64,000 bases of DNA from Enoplolaimus lenunculus (GCA_030248215.1 JASANG010000443.1:372001-436000), one strand, 5' to 3'; shown: positions 50,703 through 60,612, counted from the first letter of the stretch. Notes: generated by a model not told the origin, from the letters alone. Made by a program: numbers and translations.

Positions 50703-51081
50703 AGTAAAATTTTTGCAAATTTACACAAAAGCGAATGAAAACTACCGGAGCCGGAGATCAATGAAACTTGCCAAAGATGGACCCGGAGGTAAACCGGAGT
50801 AGGCAAAATTAAATAGTTAAAATGATGTTTAATTTGTTAATTTTAGCACATATTAGTGATGTGTTGCTAAATCGTTTGCTTTTGCGCATATTTTTAATGA
50901 AATCTTGGACATTTCTTTCTCAAAATCGTGCCCAAAGTTAAAACGAAACACGCCAAACAGGTAAATTTTGTAAAATTATGCAAAATTTGACTACCGAAAT
51001 TGCCGGATCATCCGTCAAAAATTTTACCAGAGCCAGAACCGGAAGTCGATTTTCCGTCGAAACCGGAGCCTTTGATACGTT
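50703..51081. repeat. CCGGA-rich tract, possible M-CCGGATA relatives
   Basis: 50740-50810 (CTACCGGAGCCGGAGATC, GGACCCGGAGGTAAACCGGAG) and 51000-51070 (GCCGGATCATCCG, AACCGGAAGTCG, CGAAACCGGAGCC) resemble the family; ends unresolved. Confidence 0.4.
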
Positions 51082-51289
51082 GGCCCATGAAAAGATCAGG
51101 AGCGGAACGTTTCTCTGTGGCACTGCAATAGAGCAAGCTTAAGCTTTAAACTCATTTTTTGGCTTGGCTTAGGCGTTGACTTAGGCTTAACAATAGGCTC
51201 ATCATTACGGTTGGTCATAGGCTTAGGCTTAGGCTTAGACTTAGGAATATGCTTATAATACTGTTCCGTCCCTGTTCTTTACATTGGCG
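51082..51289 (+). mobile_element. TGE1 copy
   Basis: GGCCCATGAAAAGATCAGGA, GCGGAACGTTTCTCTGTGG, CAAGCTTAAGCTTTAAACTC, core, GGAATATGCTTATAATACTG, TTCCGTCCCTGTTCTTTACA, TTGGC. Confidence 0.88.
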
Positions 51290-51574
51290 GCCGATAGGTT
51301 CACAGTTTTCGACACGCGTGTTTAGCTATTCGATGTGTTTATAATGTCAAACTATGAAATTACAAAACCTATTTTCAGTTTTCACAACCAAGCAAGCATA
51401 AAACTGCTGAACCTTACTTGGAAACGGCAATAAAAATACGCCAAAATTGGTGGGTAATTTTGAATAATTTTTGTGACAATAAAATTGCGTGATCGGTTCA
51501 AAAAATAAGATAATAAGAATTAAAATAGAAATGATCCTAAATTTCAAAATGCATTTTTTGTTACTAAAACCACA

Positions 51575-51776
51575 CAGAAAAAAGTATTTCTGAATTTACT
51601 CAGAAAAGTATTTTCTGTGGCAAATCTGACAAATTTTTCTGATATTTAAGACAATTTTTCAAAAAATAACTGGAAAATGTTTATTTACAAACTTTATTTC
51701 TAAACTTTTCTGAAATCTTTTCTGTTATAACAGAAATATATTTCAAGTGCACATTGCTAATTATATATTTCTTAAA
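51575..51776. repeat. Dispersed AT-rich repeat shared with 46355-46565
   Basis: See 46355. It ends where the inverted 630-bp segment begins. Confidence 0.7.
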
Positions 51777-51777
51777 G

Positions 51778-52412
51778 AGTGGATGACGCATACTTCAACA
51801 AGAGTGTGCAACTGGGTACATTCTGTGTAGATAATAATGTACCCGGCACGCGTTGTGTTTTCGGCCACCCCTCCCTCATTCAGAGGGGGGTATAACCGGT
51901 GCGAACCATGTCACTTTATGTATTTGGCGTCAAACATGCTCCCCATATGGTTTAATTTAGGATATTCATGTGATAGCAACCCTCGTCTAAACAAGGGGGT
52001 GTTGGTCCAAAAACGCAACATCCGGTGGTACATTTTGTACCATGCGTAGCCCCAAGAGTTGCACACTCTTGTATTATGCACTCTTGTTTGTACTGAACGA
52101 ACCAGGAGTACAACGAGAATACACAGGGGGGGGGCATCCAAAAAATTCCTTGACGGATTTAAAACAGGAGCACATTTACTGGTTTTAGAACAACGGAGCT
52201 GCCTACACTTGACGGCATAGGACAATATAGAATGGATGATAAACAGGATACATACCAAAACCTCCCGAAATTTCAAGAAATGTGACAAAAAAATAGGCAC
52301 TCTTAGACAGTTTTGTTGCTACCCCCCAGTGTGGTAACATCCTCTCCCCCAGCAAAGGGCGCATGTATAGCTGAGGATGGTAACAGTAGTATAAGCATAT
52401 TTCTAATATTAA
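51778..52412 (-). repeat. ~630-bp segment, inverted pair with 41519-42150
   Basis: AAGAGTGGATGACGCATACT at left to GGATGGTAACAGTAGTATAA, GCATATTTCTAATATT at right, in the same order as the reverse complement of 41519-42150. Several frames are open but the two copies differ without obvious coding constraint. Confidence 0.85.
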
Positions 52413-52417
52413 GGGTA

Positions 52418-52457
52418 CACTGCGAAAAAATGGTGAGTCAAATTGACTCTCTCTGAT
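52418..52457. mobile_element. M-GAGTC fragment
   Basis: CACTGCGAAAAAATGGTGAG, TCAAATTGACTCTCTCTG, then truncated by TGE1 A-end sequence. It occupies the same place beside the 630-bp segment as the whole MITE at 41318. Confidence 0.8.
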
Positions 52458-52617
52458 TTTTTTCGCTTGACTGCAATAGAGTAAGCTTAAACTTTAACGA
52501 GTTATGTTACCTTAGGTTTACGCTTATCCTTGAACTCAGGCGTGGTTTTAAGCTAAGACTTAATAAGTTTAGCAATAGGCTTATACTACTGTTACGGCCC
52601 AATTCTATACAATGACC
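52458..52617 (+). mobile_element. TGE1 copy, left end lost
   Basis: TTTTTTTCGCTTGACTGCAA, TAGAGTAAGCTTAAACTTTA, degraded core, ATAGGCTTATACTACTGTTA, CGGCCCAATTCTATACAATG, ACC. Confidence 0.75.
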
Positions 52618-53115
52618 ATTTTAACCGTCAAAATTTATCACACCCCATATTTGATACCAGCGGCGTGTATATATTGTGGTATATGTAATCTGTTAGCTAG
52701 CTAGGGCCAATTGTGATTGACCTGAAACGTCCAAATCCTTTAAAACCGGTCGTGCCGTTGGTGCGACTAAAATTGCACTGTACCCACAAAACCGAGAAAC
52801 GGGGGCTTTTGTCATTCTGAATTTCAAATATAAGACTTTACGTTGACCTAAACCGAGTTTCGACAGCCAATTTTTATTTTAAAAACAAGATTCGAAAACT
52901 ATTTTGAAACTTCATTTTGTCGGAAACTTTGTCGCTTCAAACATAATCAAAGCATAATGAATAATTTAAAACAAATAGAAACAATACAGTCAATATTCAT
53001 GATTGATTAAGTGGTAAAGTGTATTAGACAAGTTACCACTGAGCGAGGGTAAATTAATATGCCTAGAGGGCATCTGAAATAATATATTCTAGTTACTTTT
53101 CGAAATTTGAGCATT
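52618..53115. other. No feature recognised
   Basis: AT-rich unique-looking DNA. Confidence 0.35.
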
Positions 53116-53326
53116 CACTGCAAAAAATGATGAGCCAAACTGGCTCTCTCTGAAATAGGCTGTATGGCTCTACACAAACAAAGTCAAATTCGAGTTCTCG
53201 CCAGAGTCAATCGTGCGACTAAGTGAGTCGAATTTGACTCTAGCGGAGTCGAATTTGACTTTGTTAGTTTAGTCCCGTAGAGCCTATTTTGGAGAGGGTC
53301 AATTTGATTTACCATTTTTTGCAGTG
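53116..53326. mobile_element. M-GAGTC MITE
   Basis: CACTGCAAAAAATGATGAGC to ACCATTTTTTGCAGTG, palindromic arms diverged. Confidence 0.86.
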
Positions 53327-53359
53327 TACAAGCGTACCGGTAGTAACATTTTCAACTTG

Positions 53360-53600
53360 TTATATATGCAGCCAGCAAGAGACCGGAGCCGCTGCCTTGT
53401 ACACTTCCCTTCACATTTACCCGCATTTGGCGTCTGGCTAGTGGTTAGGTTTAGGAAGGGCTTCCATAAAAAGCTTTCGGCCAACGTTTTAACGCAAGCC
53501 TAACCCTTAATCGTAAATGTGAGGAAAAGTGTATGCAGCCAGCGAGAGATCGGATCCATTTTACAGTGCTGCTACACTTCCCTTCACATTTATCAAACTT
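53360..53600. repeat. Duplicated/inverted GCAGCCAGC-type repeat
   Basis: GCAGCCAGCAAGAGACCGGA (53370) and GCAGCCAGCGAGAGATCGGA (53534) are each followed by CACTTCCCTTCACATTTA; an inverted TAAATGTGAGGAAAAGTG lies between. A degraded TTAGGC tract follows to 53715. Confidence 0.55.
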
Positions 53601-54037
53601 AGACTTAAGCTAAGGTTTAGGCTTAAGTAAGGCTTACTTAAAATGCTTTTGTCCAAGCTTTTAAATATGCCTAAAAGCCTGAGCCTAAGCCTAAAGCCTT
53701 AACCTTAAATATTAAAGAAAGTGTACGAAAGTTCCTTTGCACCAGCCTTGGATTTACGAGTTCTTGGTAACAGATAGTTTCGTATAAAAAATGGTTTCAT
53801 CGACTTATACATATTGAGGATGTTTTCGCTAAATTTTACACCGTTTCGAGCCAGTAAATTTTAGTATGGCACGCAATCTACCGGCCCACGCCCCCCCTGT
53901 CCCAAGAGGGATTTTTTGTAGCCGCCCCATGGAGCCTAAGACACCGTGCTCCATCTGCCCTACGAAAATACCGGTTATATAAGAATAAAATATAACAGAA
54001 TTTCAGAGACTATTATATTGATTTACATAGATTTAAA

Positions 54038-54330
54038 CCCCATTCACATGTGCAAGTTTTTGTAGCGAGAACTCGCAGCTGCAACTTGCACGAAATACTT
54101 GCAGCAGCAAGTAGTTTTAATGGAACATTTCGATTGACCAATCAAACTGCAGGTGCAAGAAATTCAAGCGACTTACAATTGCGTCTACAGGTGCTAATTA
54201 AATAAAGTAGACTGAATTGCAGTGAATAATTTGCAGCTGCAACAACTTCAAAGCTGCTTTGTGACCAAACTTGCTCATGCAAGTTGCACGTGCAAGTTTT
54301 TGCTGTAAGAACTCGCACGTGTGAATAGAA
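54038..54330. mobile_element. MITE with ATTCACACGTG-type ends
   Basis: Left CCCATTCACATGTGCAAGTT, right CGCACGTGTGAATAGAA: inverted. Both ends also carry GCAAGTTTTTG...AGAACTCGCA in direct orientation. Interior rich in TGCA. Confidence 0.6.
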
Positions 54331-54489
54331 CTTTGCAGTTTCATACTGAAGTTAACAAGAGACGGACCGCCGATAAAAATTTAAACATTTTAGTCAGTCA
54401 AAAAAGATTCAACTTTTGAGTTAAAAATTTCAAAACCGCAAAAAATTTCGGTTTCAATTTTTGTCCCATTTTTGACCCACCTGGGACGA

Positions 54490-54672
54490 CCTTTCCATGG
54501 GTCAAGCAATTCCACCCTGTCCCACGTCGCTCAATGGTGTCTCATCGGACCCCACGGGGCCACATGTCGCACTGCCAGTTCTGCTATGCACTGTTGTCGG
54601 AACCAGACCGGCACTGACCGAACCTTCGATCGCCGCGGTTGTCAAGTACCATTGGTCCCTGAGATTCACATG
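54490..54672. other. GC-rich island of unknown nature
   Basis: About 180 bp of GC-rich DNA in an AT-rich setting, with mixed codon-like composition and open frames on both strands (plus 54497-54673: MGQAIPPCPTSLNGVSSD..., 58 codons; minus 54699-54502). No splice sites or family recognised. May be an exon, a processed fragment or part of a GC-rich repeat. Confidence 0.35.
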
Positions 54673-54857
54673 AAACACTTTCCAGAAATAACCAATCATA
54701 ATGATTTAAAATTGCAACGTTTGGCGAATCAAATTCAAAAGGCAATTACATTATTGTCTATTTATTTTGTTGCAATTTCTATTAGAAATTGTGGCCAAAG
54801 ATTAGACGCACTTGAGATTCTAAAATCAACACATTTTCAGTTGGGCTTCAGCTTCAT

Positions 54858-55049
54858 GGCCCATGTAAAGATCAGAGGCGGAACGTTTTCCTGTGGGACT
54901 GCAATAGAGTAAGTTTAAGCTTTAGTCTAATTTTTTTGCTTGGTTTAGGCTTAGGCTTAGGCTTAGGCTTAGGAGTATGCTCATTCTTACGCTTAGGCTT
55001 AAGCTTAGGAATATGGTTATAACACTGTTTCGCCCCTGTTCTTTAGGCC
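54858..55049 (+). mobile_element. TGE1 copy with perfect 8-bp target duplication
   Basis: GGCCCATGTAAAGATCAGAG, GCGGAACGTTTTCCTGTGGG, AGTTTAAGCTTTAGTCTAAT, core, GGAATATGGTTATAACACTG, TTTCGCCCCTGTTCTTTA, GGCC (a few bases lost from the right end). Flanks AGCTTCAT at 54850-54857 and 55050-55057. Confidence 0.94.
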
Positions 55050-55057
55050 AGCTTCAT

Positions 55058-55555
55058 TTCGTTGGGTAGGTAAACAAAATTTCGGACCCTAAAGGTCTAC
55101 GGCGTCGGTTGTTTATCATCGCAGCGACTCAAGATGGATGTGAAATTAAAATATGAGAAAGGGGAGACGTTTTTGAACATTCGCCCCCCATCCCAGTTTT
55201 TGAAATTTTAAGATTAAGTCACACTGTTTGGTTAGAGTTAAACCTTACGCCTAGGCTTTAGACTTATGTATCTCCTGTATAGTTCTTTTCTCGATGTATG
55301 CTTATCGCTCTGATTTAGTAAAGCAGAGTTCACGATACCCGTGCGTAAACGCGGGCGTGGTAAGAAAATTTTGATGCGGGTATACGCGCGGATAATAAAT
55401 TTCAAAATCTGAGTGAATAAATATTTGTTAATCTTTACCCATCAAAATTTTAATAAAAACAGCAAGCAGCGATTAAAAGCACATATCAAGTATCCCTCAA
55501 AAATAAAGCATGTTGCTAAGATTATGGTTCGGGAATGTATGCGTTTCATATAATA
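55058..55555. other. No gene; CG-rich motif near 55335
   Basis: 55330-55395 (CACGATACCCGTGCG, ACGCGGGCGTGG, GGGTATACGCGCGG) resembles the interior of the 3318 and 56219 MITEs. Rest unassigned. Confidence 0.35.
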
Positions 55556-55556
55556 G

Positions 55557-56103
55557 TCAGGGCCGGAGCAGCCACATCCATACCTCCCGTTTGGGGAGCA
55601 CACCCCTAAAGGGGCCCCCACCCTAACCAGATGAAACAAAAACCGCCGATTTTATAAAATACGTCAAAAGCGTCTCGACATGGCTTTAAACCATTCACAG
55701 ACCTTACAATAAACACCTGGCTTACAATTTTACATAAGATAAGATAACTCTCATGAAACAAAATAATAAATAAAGTAATAATAATTTTTAAGTGAGGTGT
55801 GCCGTATGCTGTCTCCCCTGATTGGAGCATATGAAGATTGTAAAAGGTTTTAACTAAAATATGATTTGTTTAGCTACTTTAAAGCAAATGTCAAAAACAA
55901 TTTCGTTGACTGATTTTGAGGAAGGCTTCACTTTGTAGATTCATCGTTTAGCAACTTTTGTGGGAAACTGTTTCTGCAAGGGTGTCCCCACAGCTATCAG
56001 ACACGAGCGTGAGCTTTGGCAACCTTAATAGATCAAACATCGATAAATTCTGTATCCACATCTACGCTGAGGGCCCCCAACCCTGTCTTCTCCGGCACTG
56101 ATA
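55557..56103 (+). mobile_element. M-GGAGC element, long or interrupted form
   Basis: CAGGGCCGGAGCAGCCACAT, CCCTAAAGGGGCCCCCACCC, CAGATGAAACAAAAACCGCC open it. GGGCCCCCAACCCTGTCTTC and TCCGGCACTG close it 500 bp later. The extra centre resembles 28100-28180 in part. Confidence 0.5.
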
Positions 56104-56218
56104 ATAGCTACTTATAAGGAGTTTTTTGTAACGTAAATTAAGCGACTAACATCAATGCACTGTAAAATTGCACAATTGTATTGAACGCGGAAGGAAAAAT
56201 AACGGTGGTTAAACAATT

Positions 56219-56310
56219 GTGCGCGGGTATACCCGCGGGTAAAAAATGCAATTTCCGCAGGTAAAAAGCGCAGCGGGGTATAAAATGATTCTACCCACTT
56301 AGAGATGTTT
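56219..56310 (-). repeat. Relative of the AGCGGGTAAAG MITE
   Basis: GCGCGGGTATACCCGCGGGT, AAAAAGCGCAGCGGGGTA, inverted relative to 3318-3418. Confidence 0.5.
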
Positions 56311-56319
56311 TAAGTCTTA

Positions 56320-56497
56320 GTGTTATTGGCGTAGGCTTAGGCTTATATTCGTAGGCTTAAGCCTAAGCCTTAGTGTTATTGGCGTAGGCTTAGACTTATG
56401 TTCGTAGGCTTAAGCCTCATTCTTATTCTTAGGCTTAATTCTTAGTCTTATGGGCGTGTCCTGAAGCCTTAGTCTTATAGACATAGTCATAAGCCTT
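56320..56497 (+). repeat. Degraded TTAGGC tract with internal duplication
   Basis: TTAGTGTTATTGGCGTAGGC + TTA occurs twice about 60 bp apart, then TTAGGC/TTAGTC words. No TGE ends. Confidence 0.6.
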
Positions 56498-56498
56498 A

Positions 56499-56693
56499 CA
56501 CTGCAAAAATGGCGAGTCAAATTGACCTTCTCTCCGGGACTACACAAACAGAGCCAAAGTCGACTCCGCCAGAGTCAAATGTTCAACTCAATGAGCGAAT
56601 TTAACTCTTTCGGAGTCGAATTTGACTCAGGTTGTGTAGTACCGTAGAGCCTATTTCGGAGACAGTCAATTCGACTCACCATTTTTTGCAGTG
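56499..56693. mobile_element. M-GAGTC MITE
   Basis: CACTGCAAAAATGGCGAGTC to CACCATTTTTTGCAGTG; TA both sides. Confidence 0.88.
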
Positions 56694-56999
56694 TAGTCTT
56701 ACATGCTCAGGCTATAATGTTGAAGGAGTAAAATGTAGGACAGCGCGGGGGTACCTCTTCACCGTTCTTAAATTATATCGCACCCCCTTCAAATCGGTAC
56801 CTAACGTTGTAGTATAATATTTGACCATAGGTTCTGAAACTGGTGTAAACGTTGTGAAATATAGCTTAGAAACATCAATCACACACAACCAAGTCTAATG
56901 ACCACAAACGAAACTGTTTGTTGACCATAGAGTACGACAACACTCATCTTTAATGTGATCAATTATCATATGGCAAAATGTCGCGTGGCATGGTGTTCA

Positions 57000-57269
57000 A
57001 AACAACAACAACAGCAGCAACAACAACAACAACAACAACACAAACAACAACAATGACGACAACAACAACAGCAACAACACAAACAACAACAATGACGACA
57101 ACAACAACAACAACAACAAACAAACAAACAAACAACAACAACAGTAATAAATAAATAAACAAAAAACAAACAAACAAACAAAAAAAACAACAACAAACAG
57201 TCAAATAACAACAACAATAAACAAACAAACAAACAACAACAACAACAACAACAACAGCAACACAACAAC

Positions 57270-57314
<45 letters not shown>

Positions 57315-57495
57315 ACAGCAGCAGCAACAACAACACCAACACAACAACAACAACAGCAGCAACAGCAACAAAACCACAAAATAAATAAATAAATAAAAAA
57401 TATACAAACCGACAAACAACAGAAACAAGTAAATAAACAACAACAACAACAGCAGTAGCAGCAGTAGCAGCAACAACAACAGCAACAACAACATC

Positions 57496-57532
<37 letters not shown>

Positions 57533-57548
57533 CAAAAACAGCAAGCAA
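57000..57548. repeat. CAA trinucleotide microsatellite
   Basis: About 550 bp of CAA with CAG, AAACA and AAT interruptions (AATAATAATAAT at 57497-57530). Long Cys/Val/Leu-rich minus-strand frames are artefacts of it. Confidence 0.95.
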
Positions 57549-57815
57549 CAACAGCGATAATTAGCGCACGACTCTTCGACCAACCGGTGTGAACATTAGG
57601 ACCTGAAACGCAAAATTAGATTTGAATAAATGCTAATTATGCATGCAAAGCGTATAACAAACGAGCTGACCGCACCTGGCGTTCATTTTCAAATGATTAA
57701 GCAACAGTCTCCTTGCGGATTTAGAGTCCGAAATTGATGAGAAGACAGTGACGGATCCGGCAACTACTGGCGGGGACTAACGCGATATATGGCTCAAGTC
57801 ACTTCGAGGGCAACC
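57549..57815. other. No feature recognised
   Basis: Moderate GC; no repeat or coding signal. Confidence 0.3.
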
Positions 57816-58165
57816 CATTTTCGACAGGATTGTAACAAAGTAAGCAGGGTCGGAGAAGCCACCCCCATACCCTGCATTTGGATGGGCCCCCACCCTAACC
57901 GGCTGAAACAAAAACCGCCGAAGTTTTAAAATGCGTGTAGATTCTGGCTTATTTTGCTCCGAGTTTGGGTGTCCCCACCGTACAGTTGGGGGAGCCCCTG
58001 CTCCTGTCTGCCCCGGCTCTGAGAGTAAGGTTAAGCTTTAGACAACTTTTTCACTTAGGTTTAGGCTTAGACTTAAGCTTAGGCTTAGTCATAGGCTTAT
58101 ACTTTGACTGGCGCTTAGATTTGGCTTAAGAATATGCTTATACTACTGTTTACGCCTCTCACGTC
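57816..58165 (+). mobile_element. TGE1 copy split by an M-GGAGC element
   Basis: TTTTCGACAGGATTGTAACA, AAGTAAGC before the insertion; AGTAAGGTTAAGCTTTAGAC, core, GAATATGCTTATACTACTGT, TTACGCC after it. Confidence 0.68.
57845..58021 (+). mobile_element. M-GGAGC element nested in TGE1
   Basis: CAGGGTCGGAGAAGCCACCC, AACCGGCTGAAACAAAAACC, GCCGAAGTTTTAAAATGCGT, CTGTCTGCCCCGGCTCTG. Confidence 0.72.
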
Positions 58166-58280
58166 AGACCGAAAAAGTAATACTCACAGAGGGACACGGC
58201 CGAGAAGACAAACGCAGTTTCAGTACCGATTGTTTTTGTACGAAACTTTAGCTCTGATCCCTGTTGAGAATCAAAGTTTC

Positions 58281-58573
58281 GGCCAATGTAAAGAACAGGG
58301 GCGGAAGAGTATTATATGCATATTCCTAAGCCTAAGCCTAAGCATAAGCGTAACAATGTGCGTATACCTAAGCCTAAGCCTAACCCTAAGCCTAAGCATA
58401 ACCGTAACAATGTGCGTATACCTAAGCCTAAGCCTAACCCTAAACCTAAGGATAAGCGTAACAATGTGCGTATACCTAAGCCTAAGCCTAAGCCATGCAA
58501 AAAAATTAGTCTAAACCTTAAGATTACTTTATTCTATTCTCACTGAAAAACGTTCTGCCCCTGATATACGATG
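58281..58573 (-). mobile_element. TGE1 copy with 54-bp periodic core
   Basis: GGCCAATGTAAAGAACAGGG, GCGGAAGAGTATTATATGCA, core with GTAACAATGTGCGTATACC at 58350, 58404 and 58458 (exact 54-bp steps), AAAAATTAGTCTAAACC, CACTGAAAAACGTTCTGCCC, CTGATATACGATGG. Confidence 0.88.
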
Positions 58574-58591
58574 GACACCGCTTAGATACGC

Positions 58592-58690
58592 CGGCCAATG
58601 TTACTTTGAAAGCCGTCCCATTTTCCCGGGACAGAAATGTACCAGGAGTACCCGTCCCATTTTCCCGGGACAGCAATGTACTAAAACTAC
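58592..58690 (-). repeat. TGE2 end fragment and short duplication
   Basis: GGCCAATGTTACTTTGAAAG, CCGTCCCATTTTCCCGGGAC: the last 22 bp recur at 58649, so a short tandem duplication follows the TGE2 end. Confidence 0.6.
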
Positions 58691-58707
58691 ATTCCAAAAA
58701 TATAATT

Positions 58708-58922
58708 GGGACAGTGGAACAGTTGGGACAGATGAGACAGTGGGACAGATGGGACGGTTGGGACAGCTGGGACAGATGGGACAGTTGGAACAGTTGGGAC
58801 AGATGGGACAGTTAGGACAGATGGGACACCTTGGGACACTTGGGACAGATGGGACAGTTGGGACAGATGGAACAGTTGGGACAGAAGGGACTGTTGGGAC
58901 AGTTGTGACAGATGGGACATTT
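58708..58922. repeat. 10-bp minisatellite GGGACAG(A/T)TG
   Basis: About twenty units of GGGACAGATG / GGGACAGTTG with minor variants. The last unit of the preceding duplication (CCGGGACAG) could be the seed. Confidence 0.92.
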
Positions 58923-59610
58923 ACCCTTTTACAATTTTACGGGCGTTGCCACGATTTCGTTTCAGGGAGGATACTTATTTTAAAAGCATTTGCCCCCCCC
59001 CCCCCCCGAATGACAACTTAGATCGCCGAAAACTGTTAAAATCTCAGCGACTCCGGCTGATTATTCTAAAGGCTGTAAAAATGTTTCTTGAAAACATTGC
59101 AATTATTGTTCTAAAATCAAACGCAGGGGCTGATGGTATGTTTGATATATCACTGTAGGAAAAGACTATATAGTTCCGTGAACTCTGGATACCACTAGTG
59201 ATACAAATGAGAACTTTGAAAATCGTGTTTAGAGGGTACACACCCATAGACTCCCCCTTACAAATACAAGGACGCTGATCAAATAGTACATTTTGACTCA
59301 AAAAGCGCTAGAAACGCATCATCGCATTCGGACGACACACACGGGGGGGGCGGCGGCTGCGGTCGTTGTGCAATTTATTGCACTGTAGCGTGCAATGCGA
59401 TTTTGCAAACTGCAATTTTATGCGTGCAAGAGTTTTTGCTGCAAGCATAGAACAACTTCCTGTCGCGCGTGGTCAGCTTGCATTATAGCATTGAGTTCTT
59501 GTTGATTTAACGGTGTGAAATATTGTATATTTTTTCAAGGGTGAAACTCTACGTTGGAATTGATTGCTTTTGTTGAATAGTTGCCTATATACAGGTCGTT
59601 TTAAACCCTT
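58923..59610. other. No gene; poly-C run and TGCA-rich stretch
   Basis: C-run at 58993-59008. 59340-59450 has a G-run and TGCAATTTATTGCACTG, TGCAATGCGATTTTGCAAAC words like 17403-17530. Small frames unsupported. Confidence 0.4.
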
Positions 59611-59700
59611 TCTCACATAGAGTATACTATTGCAGTTGTCGTTGCGATACAAAATACACAAGTGTTTAACAATTATTACGCGTATGTCCGCAGTACAAAT
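59611..59700. repeat. Possible fragment of the piggyBac-type MITE
   Basis: TTAAACCCTTTCTCACATAG matches the left end of 50432; GTGTTTAACAATTATTACGC loosely recalls the interior. No right end. Confidence 0.4.
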
Positions 59701-59803
59701 TATCCTGAATGCTAAAACACAAAGCTGCTATACAATCCGTTACCTTTCTTTCGCCTATTTTTTGCCATAGACGTACAATGGTACCTGTAAGGATAAATCC
59801 TTA

Positions 59804-59971
59804 GGCCAGTGTTACTTTAAGGGGTGTTTACAGTAGATTAAGCGTATTCCTAAGCCTAAGCGTTGTAAAAATATGTTCCTAAGTCTAAAGCAAAAAATGT
59901 TACCTAGAATCTAAACTTACTCTTTTATAGACCAACCAGAAACCTGGGCGCCCCTTAAAGTAACATGGGCC
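59804..59971 (-). mobile_element. TGE2 copy with perfect 8-bp target duplication
   Basis: GGCCAGTGTTACTTTAAGGG, GTTTACAGTAGATTAAGCGT, short core, ATCTAAACTTACTC, TAGACCAACCAGAAACCTGG, CGCCCCTTAAAGTAACATGG, GCC. Flanks AATCCTTA at 59796-59803 and 59972-59979. Confidence 0.95.
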
Positions 59972-59984
59972 AATCCTTAGGTTT

Positions 59985-60199
59985 AGGGTGTCGGGGGATT
60001 GACAATCCATTCGAGCCGCACTTGCCAGACACAACGATTGTGCGCGACAGTCACGATCTTGTGTGGACTGCCCGTCCTTGGTGCCTGAGAAACAGGGCTC
60101 AATGGCCACCCACACGGAAAATGGTGTGGTATGCAGCCACCAGGCCACACCATTCAGCCAGCTTAGCCCGCCGTCAACATAGGTGACAACCGAGTCGTG
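59985..60199 (-). other. GC-rich block, continuous with the tRNA-like unit once a MITE is removed
   Basis: About 215 bp, GC-rich, open on the minus strand through 60202-59970 (reads HDSVVTYVDGGLSWLNG... with five Cys). It abuts the M-GAGTT MITE at 60200. Removing the MITE joins it to 60452-60640, which carries a tRNA-like head on the same strand. It may be the body of a long SINE, or coding remnant; no family recognised. Confidence 0.4.
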
Positions 60200-60451
60200 C
60201 ACTGTAAATTTCAGTGAGTTGATTTTAACTCAGAATGAGTTGAATCACTCAGTCTGAGTTAGGACTATCAGAACTCAGAATGTTGAGTTGATTCAATTCA
60301 TTCTGAGTTAATTAACCAACCCACCCAGAGTCAACTCAACTCAGATTAAGAATCAGATCAACTCAGAGTGAGTTAACGTTTACTGGAATTAATTCAGAAA
60401 TAACCAACTCGCTAGCTGAATTGATTAATCAACTCATTGGAATTTACAGTG
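60200..60451. mobile_element. M-GAGTT MITE, intact
   Basis: CACTGTAAATTTCAGTGAGT to GGAATTTACAGTG; TG on both sides, so the 2-bp target is not always TA. Splits the GC-rich block. Confidence 0.9.
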
Positions 60452-60514
60452 TGCGCCAGTACGACACACATCCCTGTCTATCCCTCAACTTAGGCCTGAG
60501 AGCCAACGCAATGT

Positions 60515-60612
60515 GGTGCTGTGCGATTGACGATGAAATACTGCACCAGCCGGGATCGAACCCAGGCGTGCCGCTTTCAGGGCAGACATGCTTCCCACTA
60601 CACCACTGGCCC
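60515..60612 (-). mobile_element. tRNA-like head of a GC-rich SINE-like unit
   Basis: Minus strand reads GGGCCAGTGGTGTAGTGGGA (A box-like GTGGTGTAGTGGG) and GCCTGGGTTCGATCCCGGC (B box GGTTCGATCCC) at tRNA spacing. Acceptor pairing is only partial and the anticodon arm is irregular, so a tRNA-derived SINE is favoured over a functional tRNA gene. Confidence 0.55.

Noticed and set aside
54472-54912. 146-codon plus frame as a whole gene
   Set aside because: Its 3' half runs into a TGE1 element; only the GC-rich first part is of interest and is listed separately as unknown.
56959-57551. Cys/Val/Leu-rich proteins on the minus strand
   Set aside because: They are translations of a CAA microsatellite.
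58312-58546. Lys-Pro or Leu-Gly repeat peptides in TTAGGC cores (also 39456-39749, 24590-24800)
   Set aside because: Hexamer arrays read in frame give two-residue repeats on either strand; they occur only where the core is long.
58687-59021. Gly-Gln-Met/Gly-Thr repeat frames
   Set aside because: Produced by the 10-bp minisatellite; frames shift with each unit and have no support.
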